Below the pieces are notes generated by a model. The model saw only the letters and a list, made by a program, of their open reading frames with translations. It did no database searches and was not told the DNA's origin. Source: Martinezella tropici (lineage in GTDB: Bacteria > Pseudomonadota > Alphaproteobacteria > Rhizobiales > Rhizobiaceae). From it: a DNA stretch of 64,000 bases. Each line of letters opens with the position of its first letter. Positions within the stretch are counted from its first letter, which is position 1. Below are positions 43,381 to 52,224 of this stretch, in pieces. A program made the position numbers and the translations under genes. The stretch covers positions 21,778-85,777 of the forward strand of contig JUHI01000026.1 of the NCBI GenBank assembly GCA_000799755.1, given 5' to 3'.

Positions 43381-44697
43381 CTACGAAAATCTGATCTCGA
43401 AGGTTTGGCCCGAAGACGCTTCCGACCTGATCAGAGAAGCTCCATGAAGTTCGGCGATGCGGCCAACAATCCTCAGCCCTATGCCAAGCCCGTCGTGCGA
43501 GCGCGTTATACCGGGAGCCCGCGTCGTTGACGGTGGATAACGATCCTCGATCGTGATGCTTCTTTCACCGACCTTCAAGGAGATCACCGAGTGATCCGGG
43601 GTGTGCCGAACCGCATTCTCGATCAGATTGCGCAGAGCATCTCTCAAGAGAGATGGCGCTCCCCTCACATGACTGCTTGTGACATCTGGTAAGAGTTCCA
43701 GCGTGTGTTCGTTATCGTACACCCACGGAGCCAGCTGTTCGACCACGGACGATGACAACGCGACCAGGTCGATATCCTCGAACATGCCGTGGTCGACGCT
43801 GTCCAGTCGTGCGAGTGCCGTGATCTGCGCGACGAAACGCACGAGATCATCGAGGTCAGCCTCCGCTTTCCTCGCGCGTGGATGATCGATCTGGCCGAGT
43901 TCGAGCTTCAGCGCAGCGAGCGGCGTCCGGATTTCGTGGGCAATCCCCGACGTCAGCACCTTCTGTGAGGTCATCAGTTCGCCCACGCGTTCGAACGCCT
44001 GATTGACCGCAGTGGCGAGATGGGCAATCTCTCGCGGCATATCCGAGGGGTCCAGATGCGACCGCGAATCCAGGGGATCGATGCGGTCGGCGGCGTCGGC
44101 GGCCGCGCGCACCGGCCGCAGGGCCTGTCGTATTGCAAACAAGGTTCCGCCGAACACCAATAGCAGCAGAATGCTCATCGGCACGATCATGTGCTCCAGC
44201 ACTTCGTTCCAGAGGACATCGGACATGACGTCGGCGGTATCGTCGATCGTCGCGATGTCGACCAGGAAGCGCCGTTCGCCAATCATGAACGCCCGTCCAC
44301 CGACGAGCGAAAGCGGTTTGCCCGGTTTGATCGATCGCAGCCAGAAGTCCGGCGGGTTAACGTCGCGCGGGAGGAAATGATCCTGACATGCCCTGTCACA
44401 GGATTCGAAGACCAGCGTTCCGTCAGCGTCGCGTATCCGGGCGACATAGCCCGTGCTCTCGTTTCGATAGCGATCCTTCACGCTGTCAGGCAAACTGTAG
44501 TTGACCAAGCCGTTGTCGATCGTGATTCCGGATGCGAGGCGCTCGGTCTCTTGTTCCACGAAAAGCCGTGAGAGCTCGCCGACATTCCAGTAGTAGTCCG
44601 CAAAGACGTTGGCGAGTTGCAGGAGCATGGCCAGCACCGCGAAGAAGGCGATGCGACGTGCCAGAATGGCTCCAAGTGTCGGACGCAGGCGGCTCAA
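43381..44697 (-). CDS. Sensor histidine kinase
   Basis: 438 residues. Membrane helices at about 13-33 and 170-190 flank a periplasmic sensor of about 140 residues containing two close cysteines (E-S-C-D-R-A-C). HAMP and HisKA follow, with phosphoacceptor histidine in G-I-A-H-E-I-R-T-P-L. The ATPase domain has N-L-I-E-N-A-V-R-H-T (N box) and H-D-G-L-G-I-G-L-R-I-V (G box). The first G-box D-x-G motif is less clear (I-E-D-R-Y-P-P), a possible weakness or variation. Its ATG overlaps the regulator stop by 4 bp. It ends the PepSY-cytochrome-regulator operon. Confidence 0.92.
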   Translation of the reverse strand: MSRLRPTLGAILARRIAFFAVLAMLLQLANVFADYYWNVGELSRLFVEQETERLASGITIDNGLVNYSLPDSVKDRYRNESTGYVARIRDADGTLVFESCDRACQDHFLPRDVNPPDFWLRSIKPGKPLSLVGGRAFMIGERRFLVDIATIDDTADVMSDVLWNEVLEHMIVPMSILLLLVFGGTLFAIRQALRPVRAAADAADRIDPLDSRSHLDPSDMPREIAHLATAVNQAFERVGELMTSQKVLTSGIAHEIRTPLAALKLELGQIDHPRARKAEADLDDLVRFVAQITALARLDSVDHGMFEDIDLVALSSSVVEQLAPWVYDNEHTLELLPDVTSSHVRGAPSLLRDALRNLIENAVRHTPDHSVISLKVGERSITIEDRYPPSTTRAPGITRSHDGLGIGLRIVGRIAELHGASLIRSEASSGQTFEIRFS

Positions 44698-45371
44698 TCC
44701 CGAACCTCGCGCATCAGGTAGCCAACGCCCCGTATCGTTTCGATCGACGCGCGCGTCGGGTGGCTTTCGAGTTTCTTGCGCAGACGGGATGCCGCCAGCT
44801 CGACGGCGTTGCTGCTCCTCTCGTCGCCGAACTCGGAGAAGGCGTGCTCTATCTTGGACTTGGAAACGACCTTCCCGCCATTACGCATCAGGAGTTCGAG
44901 CAGTCCTTTCTCCGACGGAGTGAGCGCGATCTCGTTGCCCGCGCAGAAGACTTGTCGCGACGCGACATCGAGCGTCAGCGCGGCGAATTCCAGGACGGGC
45001 ATCGCGGTGCTGGGCGATCGACGGATCAGGGCCCGTATGCGGGCGGTGAGCTCCCCATTGTGAAACGGTTTCGTCAGGTAATCGTCCGCGCCCGCATCGA
45101 GACCGGATATTCGCTCGTCGATCGCAGCCCTGGCCGTCAGCACGAGGACCGGCGTTTGTATGCCGGCAGACCTCAAGGATTTAAGGACGGGAATGCCATC
45201 TTCGTCAGGCAGGCCGAGATCGAGGAGAAGAAGGTCATACCCATTCTCCCGAAGAGCGAAGCGTCCTTCTTCGGCGGTTCCGAAGGCGTCGATCTTCCAA
45301 CCCTCCTTGCGCACGAGCTCGCAAACGAGTTCGCGAAGCCGGGCGCTATCCTCGATCAGCAGAATTCTCAT
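44694..45371 (-). CDS. OmpR-family response regulator
   Basis: 225 residues from the ATG at 45371. The receiver domain has E-D (about 8-9), phosphoacceptor aspartate in L-L-L-D-L-G-L-P-D-E-D-G (about 51), T in V-L-T-A-R and K in Y-L-T-K-P-F. A winged-helix effector domain follows (L-T-P-S-E-K-G-L-L-E-L-L and G-V-G-Y-L). It resembles the QseB/PmrA group. The start overlaps the cytochrome gene end by 4 bp and the stop overlaps the kinase start. It probably controls this operon in response to the kinase. Confidence 0.94.
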   Translation of the reverse strand: MRILLIEDSARLRELVCELVRKEGWKIDAFGTAEEGRFALRENGYDLLLLDLGLPDEDGIPVLKSLRSAGIQTPVLVLTARAAIDERISGLDAGADDYLTKPFHNGELTARIRALIRRSPSTAMPVLEFAALTLDVASRQVFCAGNEIALTPSEKGLLELLMRNGGKVVSKSKIEHAFSEFGDERSSNAVELAASRLRKKLESHPTRASIETIRGVGYLMREVRD

Positions 45372-45934
45372 GCCTTCTTTCGACCTGTTACCATAGACCA
45401 CACCAGGTTTTCCCGATGCCTCCAGCTCTCCACGATGGCTGCGCCGGCGTGGATGAAGGCGAGCACCATAATGCTGTTGGCAATCGTGCCGTGCAATTGC
45501 TCAAGCCACTTCTCTCCCCAGAAAGCATCGAGCGTCGTCATCCATCCAGTCAGAGCGGTCGTCGCCAGAAGCGCCATCAGGAGGAGCATCATGACCGAGG
45601 CCAAGGGATTGTGGCCGAGATAGCGCTTCTCGTTTCTGCTGACGATAGCCCGAAGCTGATTTTTCAACCTGCGGGGGGTCGGGAAGAAGTCGGAGAACCT
45701 TGCATGTCGGGTGCCGACGAAGCCCCAGATCATCCGCACGGCAATGGCGGCCGCGACAACATAGCCCGTCATGCGATGCCAGTATTTTCCTTCTTCAAGG
45801 ATGAAGAGGTTGAGCATGCAGGCAGTCACGATGGTCCAGTGAAAAATCCTGACCACCGGGTCCCAGACCTTTATGTCCTGCTGGCCACTGTTGGAGGGCG
45901 AGCCGCCCCCCGGTCTTGAACGGATGGCGGTCAT
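45368..45934 (-). CDS. Cytochrome b561-type membrane protein
   Basis: 188 residues, four membrane helices (about 30-50, 58-78, 110-132, 145-165). It opens with V-W-D-P-V-V-R-I-F-H-W and continues with H-R-M-T-G-Y, H-N-P-L-A-S and Q-L-H-G-T-I; these histidines match the haem ligands of the di-haem cytochrome b561 family (Ni,Fe-hydrogenase b-type/thiosulfate-reductase type). It would pass electrons between quinol and a periplasmic partner. It is encoded after the PepSY gene and before the two-component genes. Confidence 0.9.
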   Translation of the reverse strand: MTAIRSRPGGGSPSNSGQQDIKVWDPVVRIFHWTIVTACMLNLFILEEGKYWHRMTGYVVAAAIAVRMIWGFVGTRHARFSDFFPTPRRLKNQLRAIVSRNEKRYLGHNPLASVMMLLLMALLATTALTGWMTTLDAFWGEKWLEQLHGTIANSIMVLAFIHAGAAIVESWRHRENLVWSMVTGRKKA

Positions 45935-45937
45935 CGA

Positions 45938-46201
45938 TCAATCACCCTTCTGGACAATGTCGCCGGAGACAGGGTTGAAATAGACCTCGGCGCGCTTGCC
46001 ATCCTTGTCCTTGCCGTAGATTTCGTAGCAGTTGCCCGTGACCTCGAACGTCTTGACCTTGTAGCCGAGCGCGTCGATCTTGGCCTTCATGGCGTCTTCG
46101 GTCATCCACTTGGACTTGGGTTCCTTGGTGCAGCTCGGGCTAGCGAAGGCCAGTGCCGGCGTTGCTGCGATGACTGCGACTGTGGCGATGAGTTTCAGCA
46201 T
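45938..46201 (-). CDS. Periplasmic PepSY-domain protein
   Basis: 87 residues. A signal peptide (ending A-F-A-S) precedes a single PepSY domain: M-T-E-D-A-M-K-A-K-I-D-A-L-G-Y-K-V-K-x-F-E-V and C-Y-E-I-Y-G-K-D-K-D-G-K-R-A-E-V-Y-F-N-P. Two cysteines in the mature protein could form a disulfide. PepSY proteins of this size often accompany cytochrome b561 and PmrAB-like two-component genes. It is the first gene of the four-gene operon; the stop is 3 bp before the cytochrome start. Confidence 0.9.
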   Translation of the reverse strand: MLKLIATVAVIAATPALAFASPSCTKEPKSKWMTEDAMKAKIDALGYKVKTFEVTGNCYEIYGKDKDGKRAEVYFNPVSGDIVQKGD

Positions 46202-46527
46202 GTTTCGATCCTTTGGTTACACCCGGTCGGGCGACGACCGATGGATAGCGGCGGTTTCCTGTCTGTTTGCTGTACGGCCATGTACTTGGTGATGAGCCGC
46301 CCAATCCGCACATTGGCACAGCAGCCACGTCGCCAATCTCTCGATGAGGCGCAAAAATCACGTGCTGCGTGGTGGCTGGCCAGTGCCATGCCGTGATCTG
46401 CCGTTTCTCATCGCAGAAGTGGTGCATGGCAAACTCGATGTGTCTTCTGACTGTCATCGTTGCGGGGCATTCTGCTAGGTGCAGCGATTGATCGTGGCCG
46501 AGCTGATAGCTCGGCTAGGAGGTTCCA
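46202..46527. other. Spacer between PepSY operon and tniA
   Basis: No gene recognised. The stretch 46400-46460 contains CAGAAGTGGTGCAT and GTCTTCTGACTGTCA, which resemble pieces of Tn5053/Tn402 terminal sequences (GAAGAC and TGTCA cores), so the left transposon end is probably here. I could not fix the exact terminus. Confidence 0.4.
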
Positions 46528-48165
46528 ATGGCGCAGACACCCGACAGGATGCTTGTCAGAGAGGCCGCTTGGCAAAAGGCGGTTAATCGCGAAGCCGTCA
46601 TCCGGCCCATCGCTTTCGAAAAGAAGTTGACCGCTCCGGACAGACTTGCCGCGTGCAGGGAGTTGGGCCTCAAGCCAACAAGGTTCTATCAGCTGCTCGC
46701 CCAATTCCGGCGAAAACCGGTCACCTCCTCATTGCTGGATGAAACGCCCGGGCCAGAGAAGGGGAGGCGGCTCTTGTCATCGGAACAGGAAGATGCCGTC
46801 ACCTGCGCCATCCAGGAAACCTATTGCCGTCGTGAGCGGCCGACGATCACCGCCGTTCATGATCATGTCCGCGTCATTTGCCGTCAGCGAGACATACCTG
46901 CACCTTCCTGGAAAGCCGTGAAGGTTCGCATCGATCGCTCCGACCAGAAGAAGCTGGCCAAGGCCCGAGAGGGGGCCAGCGTCGCCCGTCAGCAATACAA
47001 ACCCGTTACCGATGAGTACTCAGCCGGAGCCGCGATGGAGGTCGTTCAGATCGATCATACCTTGGTCGATCTCTTCGTTGTCGACGCTGTAAACCGCCAA
47101 CCATTGCAGCGTCCCTGGCTGACGTTGGCGATCGATGTCGCCAGCCGCATGGTGGCCGGCTTCTACCTGAGCCTTGAACATCCATCGTCAACGTCGGTCG
47201 CCTTGGCCATCCGGCACATGGTTTTGCCGAAGACATCGTGGCTCGCGGAGCGAAACGCGGCTGGCGACTGGCCCGTCCACGGTCTGCCCACCGCCATCCA
47301 TCTCGATAATGCTCGGGAGTTTCGGGGAAAAGCGCTGGCGTGGGGAGCGGCCGAGCACGGCATCAATCTCATCCATCGACCAGTTGCTCGCCCACATTAC
47401 GGCGGTCACATCGAGCGGCTTATCGGCACCATGATGGGCGCCGTTCACTTTCTGCCCGGTTCAACGTCGAGCGATATTGGCTCTTGTGGCGATTACAATC
47501 CCCAAAAGCATGCAGTCATGACTTTTGACGAGCTGGAGCGGTGGCTCACCCTTGAGATCATCGGCCGCCATCACGCTGATATCCACCGGGCGCTAAAAAT
47601 TCCGCCTCGGTTGGCCTGGGAAGATGCCGTCCTCTCGCGTCGGGAGCCTCTGCGGCTTCCCTATGACGAACACCGTTTCGTTCTGGATTTCCTGCCGTTC
47701 GAGGAACGCATCATACGTCGCGACGGACTGCACCTGTTCGGCCTCAGATATTGGGATGATGTCCTGAGCCCGTTGACCGGTGTTCCGGACAAGATGCGGG
47801 TCCGTTACGATCCTCGCGACATTTCCTGCGTGTTCGTCGACGGGCCAAACGGCGAAAGCTGGCCGGTTCGGTTTGCAGACCTCAGCCGGCCGCGGATCAC
47901 GCTCGGCGAGCACCGGCAGGCCGTCGCCGCTTTGAGGGCTCGTGGTCTGCAATCGGTCGATGAGCATCTAATCTTCGAGACCATCGAAGCCCAGCGACAA
48001 ATTGTCGAGGTGGCAGGCCGCCAAACACGGAGCATCCGCCGGGGAGCCGAGAGACGGTCGCGAGCGCTGGCGGCGACCGACCGGCAGCATGTGGAGACAA
48101 TAGATGATGCCGACGAGGACAATTTCTCCGATCTGGCACCGTTGTCGGTGGAGGAATGGTCGTGA
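46528..48165 (+). CDS. tniA: TniA transposase (DDE, Tn5053/Tn402 type)
   Basis: 545 residues. N-terminal helix-turn-helix domains (about 35-150) precede an integrase-like catalytic domain with D176 (Q-I-D-H-T), D260 (H-L-D-N-A) and E296 (H-I-E-R), the D-D-35-E set of the Mu/Tn7/Tn552 group. A C-terminal Mu-type beta-barrel domain follows (R-Y-D-P-R-D-I-S). The first gene of tniABQ. The end overlaps tniB by 10 bp. No truncation is seen, so it should be able to transpose with TniB and TniQ if both ends are present. Confidence 0.94.
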   Translation: MAQTPDRMLVREAAWQKAVNREAVIRPIAFEKKLTAPDRLAACRELGLKPTRFYQLLAQFRRKPVTSSLLDETPGPEKGRRLLSSEQEDAVTCAIQETYCRRERPTITAVHDHVRVICRQRDIPAPSWKAVKVRIDRSDQKKLAKAREGASVARQQYKPVTDEYSAGAAMEVVQIDHTLVDLFVVDAVNRQPLQRPWLTLAIDVASRMVAGFYLSLEHPSSTSVALAIRHMVLPKTSWLAERNAAGDWPVHGLPTAIHLDNAREFRGKALAWGAAEHGINLIHRPVARPHYGGHIERLIGTMMGAVHFLPGSTSSDIGSCGDYNPQKHAVMTFDELERWLTLEIIGRHHADIHRALKIPPRLAWEDAVLSRREPLRLPYDEHRFVLDFLPFEERIIRRDGLHLFGLRYWDDVLSPLTGVPDKMRVRYDPRDISCVFVDGPNGESWPVRFADLSRPRITLGEHRQAVAALRARGLQSVDEHLIFETIEAQRQIVEVAGRQTRSIRRGAERRSRALAATDRQHVETIDDADEDNFSDLAPLSVEEWS

Positions 48166-49079
48166 CGGAGGACCCCCATATCCTACCAGCCTATCGCCAG
48201 TATGCCGAGATGGGGATCGAAGAACGGGTCGCCTGGATCCGTGCCGATCGCTGGTTGGAGACAGCCGATGCAAAAGCTGCGCTGACGCGGCTTGAGGATC
48301 TGCTCTCCTATCCGCCGCGGGACCGAATGCCCTGTCTGCTTCTCTACGGCGATACCGGCATGGGAAAGACAAAAATCATCAGAAAGTTTCTTCGCAATCA
48401 TCAGCCCGTCTTCGATCGTGGAACCGGGGTGACGAACATGCCGGTCGTGGCAATGCAGATGCCAGCCGAACCCGTCGAACGCGATGTCTACGGTGAGCTC
48501 CTCAATGCACTGAGTGCACCGGGCCCAAGTGGAGACGCAACTTACCGACTGAAGACTACGTGCCGAACCCTGATGCGGAGGATGGGTGTACGGATGCTGA
48601 TCATCGATGAGATCCATGCCATGTTGACGGGGACATATCGGCAGCAACGAGTCTTCCTCAACGTCATTCGCTTTCTGGCGAATGATCTGAAAGTCCCGTT
48701 GATCTGCGCCGGGACCGATCTTGCCCGACAGGCGCTGTTGACGGATCCGCAGCTTGCCGAAAGGTTTGAAGCCCTTCACCTGAAGCGCTGGTCCAATACG
48801 CAGCAGCTTGCCCAATTGCTCGCAAGTCTCGGGAGCATACTGCCTCTGCGTGAGCCATCACAGCTCGGGACCGCAGCAGTGCGCCGCAAGGTGCTCGATA
48901 TGACCGACGGCGTTACGGTGCGAATTTTTCGCCTCATCGAGACTGTTGCGGTCGAAGCGGTCCGGAATGGGAACGAGAGGATTATCTTGGAGAGCTTCGA
49001 CGCCGACAACCTTGTCCTACCTTTGGTCGCGATGGCGCGGCGCAGTGAAACGCGCCTGCAGCGCCGTGCAATCCCGTGA
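48156..49079 (+). CDS. tniB: TniB transposition ATPase
   Basis: 307 residues. AAA+ ATP-binding helper of TniA, comparable to TnsC/MuB. Walker A is G-D-T-G-M-G-K-T-K (about 64-72), Walker B is M-L-I-I-D-E-I-H (about 148-155), followed by a sensor region with L-I-C-A-G-T. The start at 48156 overlaps tniA; an in-frame alternative start slightly downstream is possible. The end overlaps tniQ by 4 bp. Confidence 0.94.
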   Translation: MVVTEDPHILPAYRQYAEMGIEERVAWIRADRWLETADAKAALTRLEDLLSYPPRDRMPCLLLYGDTGMGKTKIIRKFLRNHQPVFDRGTGVTNMPVVAMQMPAEPVERDVYGELLNALSAPGPSGDATYRLKTTCRTLMRRMGVRMLIIDEIHAMLTGTYRQQRVFLNVIRFLANDLKVPLICAGTDLARQALLTDPQLAERFEALHLKRWSNTQQLAQLLASLGSILPLREPSQLGTAAVRRKVLDMTDGVTVRIFRLIETVAVEAVRNGNERIILESFDADNLVLPLVAMARRSETRLQRRAIP

Positions 49080-50140
49080 GACCGGTGCGGCTGCTGGCGA
49101 TCGCCCCACGGCCCTATGAGGATGAACTTCTCAGCTGTTGGCGTTGGCGTGTAGCGAGCCATTACTCCAGCTCGCCCCGGCAGATCGAGAACTGGATACG
49201 TGGTGCTTGGGACGTCTCCAAGCCGCATCTCCTCAGCGATGACATCCCGACCGAACCATCGGCGGCCCGTTTATGGGCGTTAGCCTGTCGCCTGAAGCAA
49301 GCAGATGTAGAGCGACTGTCTCTGCAGAATACCCGGCGCAGCAGGGCGTCATTTGTCAGCGAACCCGCGCACCGAGGCGTTTGTCCGACATGCCTTGACG
49401 AGGATGCCGAGGAGGGGAGGGACCACTATTGCCGACGGTCCTGGGCATGTGTCGAGGCCGTGGTCTGCCCCCGGCACAAGACTGGGCTCGAGATCAACTG
49501 CGGCGGATGTTTCCGCAGCGGGCTGTTTCAGTTTCGGTCTACGCCTGCCGGCCTCGCCAGACTGTTTTGCCGTGAATGCGATGCTGTTATCTCGGCGAGG
49601 AGGTTCCAGCGCCGCGATCAAACAGACTTGCTGCAGGTCGCCTCGCTTATCGGCGAGGCCATCGGCAAGGGCGGACCGCGGTTTGAGCGTATCGAGACGG
49701 CAAGCCGATTCCTCTGGTCGCCTCAGCCGGAAGGGATGCCCTTTATCACCGCGCTGGGCTTACCGCTGCCATATGGCCAGCGACCGTCAGTTACAGCAGG
49801 GGCGGCGGCGCTCGCCAGCCTTCCACCAGCATGGCGGGCCGTGACCATTACGGCCATAGCCGACCTCCTCTTTGAGGAGACCGCCACGGATCCTCTACTC
49901 TCTGCCTCTCTCCGTGAAGCCTTCCGCCAATTCGAGCGCGGGCCGGTCCGAGCGTATCATCAGGCGCCTCCTCAAAGGCTGGCCGCGTCTGTCCTAAATC
50001 TCCGTGCGGAAACCGAATACCGGCAGCTCGCTCGCGGCATTGTTGAAAGCGAAGGCTGGAAATCTCTGCCGTCCAAAGCGGGGCGCGCAAGAAACCGGGC
50101 AATCGGCAGGCTGATGCTCCGCGCCCTCAATGACGAATGA
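49076..50140 (+). CDS. tniQ: TniQ transposition accessory protein
   Basis: 354 residues. It has the TniQ/TnsD N-terminal pattern P-R-P-Y-E-D-E-L-L-S-C-W and zinc-binding cysteines: C-P-T-C, then C-P-R-H, C-x-x-C and C-R-E-C between about residues 103 and 165. It participates in target choice with TniA and TniB. Its last 14 bases overlap, on the opposite strand, the end of a decayed resolvase copy. Confidence 0.92.
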   Translation: MRPVRLLAIAPRPYEDELLSCWRWRVASHYSSSPRQIENWIRGAWDVSKPHLLSDDIPTEPSAARLWALACRLKQADVERLSLQNTRRSRASFVSEPAHRGVCPTCLDEDAEEGRDHYCRRSWACVEAVVCPRHKTGLEINCGGCFRSGLFQFRSTPAGLARLFCRECDAVISARRFQRRDQTDLLQVASLIGEAIGKGGPRFERIETASRFLWSPQPEGMPFITALGLPLPYGQRPSVTAGAAALASLPPAWRAVTITAIADLLFEETATDPLLSASLREAFRQFERGPVRAYHQAPPQRLAASVLNLRAETEYRQLARGIVESEGWKSLPSKAGRARNRAIGRLMLRALNDE

Positions 50141-50440
50141 GGCCAAATCGATGTGCTTCGTCCAGCAGGTGGCGAACAGAGGAAGGCTGCCATTTGCGCC
50201 CACCGCGCGCCGGCCGCTCTCCCATCTGATCAAGCTGGGCGGCAATATCGCGCAGCGGCGGGCCGGGATCAGCAATGGCAATCGCCGCAACGAGCTTAAT
50301 CAGGTGATCTTACGGGGCGCGACGGAGCGAGCGCGCCAAAAGCTTGGGGTCGGCCCGCTTCTCGCGGACCATCCGATGCACCGCATAGCGCAGGCGTTCC
50401 TTCATCCAGTCATGGCGGCTAGCTACGCCACGCCGTATTG
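50127..50440 (-). pseudogene. Decayed C-terminal fragment of a TniR-like resolvase
   Basis: Translating the minus strand gives A-V-H-R-M-V-R-E-K-R-A-D-P-K-L-L-A-R-S, then an in-frame TAA at 50310-50312, then I-K-L-V-A-A-I-A-I-A-D-P and Q-M-G-E-R-P-A-R-G-G-R-K-W-Q-P-S-S, ending D-E-A-H-R-F-G-L-I. This closely matches the last 105 residues or so of the intact resolvase at 53913, but the N-terminal catalytic part is absent. So a second, older resolvase copy once stood directly after tniQ. Confidence 0.82.
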
Positions 50441-50536
50441 TTGATCGCGACGATGGACGCGGGGAGGCGAGGGGCCTTTTTTGGTCCTGAGCCCGCTGCA
50501 ACGGCGGGATCACAGGGCGCGCTTGAAACATTCACA

Positions 50537-50561
50537 ATATACGTTATATTAGAATGTATAA
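50537..50561. promoter_or_regulatory. AT-rich operator candidate for BigR
   Basis: ATATAC and GTATAA flank a 13-bp AT-rich centre, 27 bp before the blh start. BigR repressors are known to bind AT-rich palindromes in front of this operon type. Position and composition fit; the exact site is inferred. Confidence 0.5.
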
Positions 50562-50587
50562 TGTTTCATCTGACTTCGGAGCCAGCC

Positions 50588-51886
50588 ATGTCTATCATTA
50601 AGATTTCTGAGAAGCTGTCGGTCTCGCCGCAGCCGAGCGTCGACGACATCAGGTCCCTGAGGGACAGGGGATTTGCTATGCTCATCAACAACCGCCCGGA
50701 CGCTGAGGACGCGACACAGCCGGGATCGGAGGCCGAACGCCAAGCAGCCGAACATTGCGGCCTCTCCTACTCCTTCGTTCCGGTCACGCTCGGCACTGTC
50801 ACCGAAGCGGACGTGCGCGCGTTCCAGAAGGCGCTTGATGCCTCCGAAGGACCGGTTTTCGCGCACTGCAAGTCGGGCACGAGATCTCTCAGCCTGTACT
50901 TGATCGGTGAGGTTCTGGACGGGCGGATGGCTGCCGAAGAGGTCGCTGCATTCGGACGTGCCCACGGCTTTGACGTCAGTTCCGCTGCGGCTTGGCTCAA
51001 GCAGAACGCGGCAAGCCGACCGCATGTGAAGGGCTTCTTCGACAAGCGCACCTGGAGCGTCCAGTATGTGGTGTCCGATCCCGCAACCGGCAGCTGCGCC
51101 ATCATCGATCCCGTTCTCGATTTCGATGAGAAGGCGGGAGCCACTGGCACCATCAATGCCGACGCGATCCTCGACTACGTCAAGGAGAATGACCTGACGG
51201 TCGAGTGGATCCTCGACACCCATCCTCACGCCGATCATTTCTCCGCAGCCCAGTATCTCAAGGAGAAGACCGGTGCCAGAACCGCAATAGGCGAACGTGT
51301 TGTCGATGTTCAGAAGCTCTGGAAGGGCATCTACAACTGGCCCGAGCTCGCCACCGACGGCGCGCAATGGGATCGGCTGTTCGCGCATGGAGAGATGTTC
51401 AAGATCGGAACCATCGACGCCAAGGTGATGTTCTCGCCAGGCCATACGCTCGCTTCGATCACCTATGTGGTCGGAGACGCAGCTTTCGTCCACGACACCC
51501 TGTTCATGCCTGACAGCGGCACGGCGCGCGCCGACTTCCCCGGTGGCGACGCCCGCATCCTTTGGAAGTCGATCCAGGACATCCTTGCTCTTCCGGACGA
51601 GACCCGCATCTTCACCGGACACGACTACCAGCCGGAAGGTCGCGCTCCGCGCTGGGAGAGTACGGTGGCCGAGCAGAAGAAGTCCAACCCGCATCTTGCC
51701 GGCGTGACCGAAGAGCAGTTCGTGGCGCTCCGGACGAAGCGCGACAAGACGCTGCCCATGCCGAAGCTTATCCTGCATGCCCTGCAGGTGAACATCCAGG
51801 GCGGTCGTCTGCCTGAACCGGAAGCGAATGGCATGCGCTACCTCAAGTTTCCGCTCGACGCATTGCAGGGAGCCGCATGGGAATGA
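50588..51886 (+). CDS. blh: Bifunctional rhodanese-like/persulfide dioxygenase Blh
   Basis: 432 residues from the ATG at 50588. The N-terminal 110 residues form a DUF442/TIGR01244 sulfurtransferase-like domain with the loop H-C-K-S-G-T-R-S (nucleophile cysteine). The rest is a metallo-beta-lactamase-fold persulfide dioxygenase: T-H-P-H-A-D-H-F, S-P-G-H-T-L, D-T-L-F, F-T-G-H-D-Y. It oxidises glutathione persulfide to sulfite in hydrogen sulfide detoxification. It is the first gene of the bigR operon, its end overlapping bigR by 10 bp. Metal-ligand residues are all present. Confidence 0.92.
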   Translation: MSIIKISEKLSVSPQPSVDDIRSLRDRGFAMLINNRPDAEDATQPGSEAERQAAEHCGLSYSFVPVTLGTVTEADVRAFQKALDASEGPVFAHCKSGTRSLSLYLIGEVLDGRMAAEEVAAFGRAHGFDVSSAAAWLKQNAASRPHVKGFFDKRTWSVQYVVSDPATGSCAIIDPVLDFDEKAGATGTINADAILDYVKENDLTVEWILDTHPHADHFSAAQYLKEKTGARTAIGERVVDVQKLWKGIYNWPELATDGAQWDRLFAHGEMFKIGTIDAKVMFSPGHTLASITYVVGDAAFVHDTLFMPDSGTARADFPGGDARILWKSIQDILALPDETRIFTGHDYQPEGRAPRWESTVAEQKKSNPHLAGVTEEQFVALRTKRDKTLPMPKLILHALQVNIQGGRLPEPEANGMRYLKFPLDALQGAAWE

Positions 51887-52224
51887 GCACCAACTCAGAG
51901 AACGTGATGAAGGTGCAGCTCTCTCCCGCCCAGATGGCCGGCCGGGCCGGCGAGGTTGCCGATCTCCTGAAGACGTTGTCTCACCAGGCCCGGCTGTTGA
52001 TCGTGTGCACGCTGGTCGAGGGCGAGTTCTCGGTCGGCGTGCTTGAGGAAAAGCTCGACATCCATCAGCCGCATCTTTCGCAGCATCTGACCGTGCTGCG
52101 AAACTCCGGCATTGTCGACACCCGGCGGGACGGAAAGCAGATCTACTACCGACTGACCGAGGAGAAGGCCGCGCAACTGGTCTCCGCCCTCTATGACATC
52201 TTCTGTGTAAAGGAAGCGACATGA
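51877..52224 (+). CDS. bigR: BigR-type ArsR-family sulfide-responsive repressor
   Basis: 115 residues, an ArsR/SmtB winged helix: L-K-T-L-S-H-Q-A-R-L-L-I-V-C, then I-H-Q-P-H-L-S-Q-H-L-T-V-L-R recognition helix and R-R-D-G-K-Q-I-Y-Y-R wing. Cysteines C44 and C110 match the two redox cysteines that form a disulfide or polysulfide link in BigR and release DNA on exposure to sulfide. It probably represses its own operon through the AT-rich site at 50537. It overlaps blh and, by 4 bp, the next transporter gene. Confidence 0.93.
   Translation: MGMSTNSENVMKVQLSPAQMAGRAGEVADLLKTLSHQARLLIVCTLVEGEFSVGVLEEKLDIHQPHLSQHLTVLRNSGIVDTRRDGKQIYYRLTEEKAAQLVSALYDIFCVKEAT

Noticed and set aside
46140..46457. A 105-codon minus-strand frame covering the PepSY leader
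   Set aside because: It overlaps the PepSY gene in another frame and the probable transposon end; no recognisable domain.
50537..50561. The ATATAC/GTATAA arms before blh as another virB-type operator
   Set aside because: Arm sequence is similar but spacing is 13 bp instead of 4 and one arm is imperfect; it fits a BigR site better.
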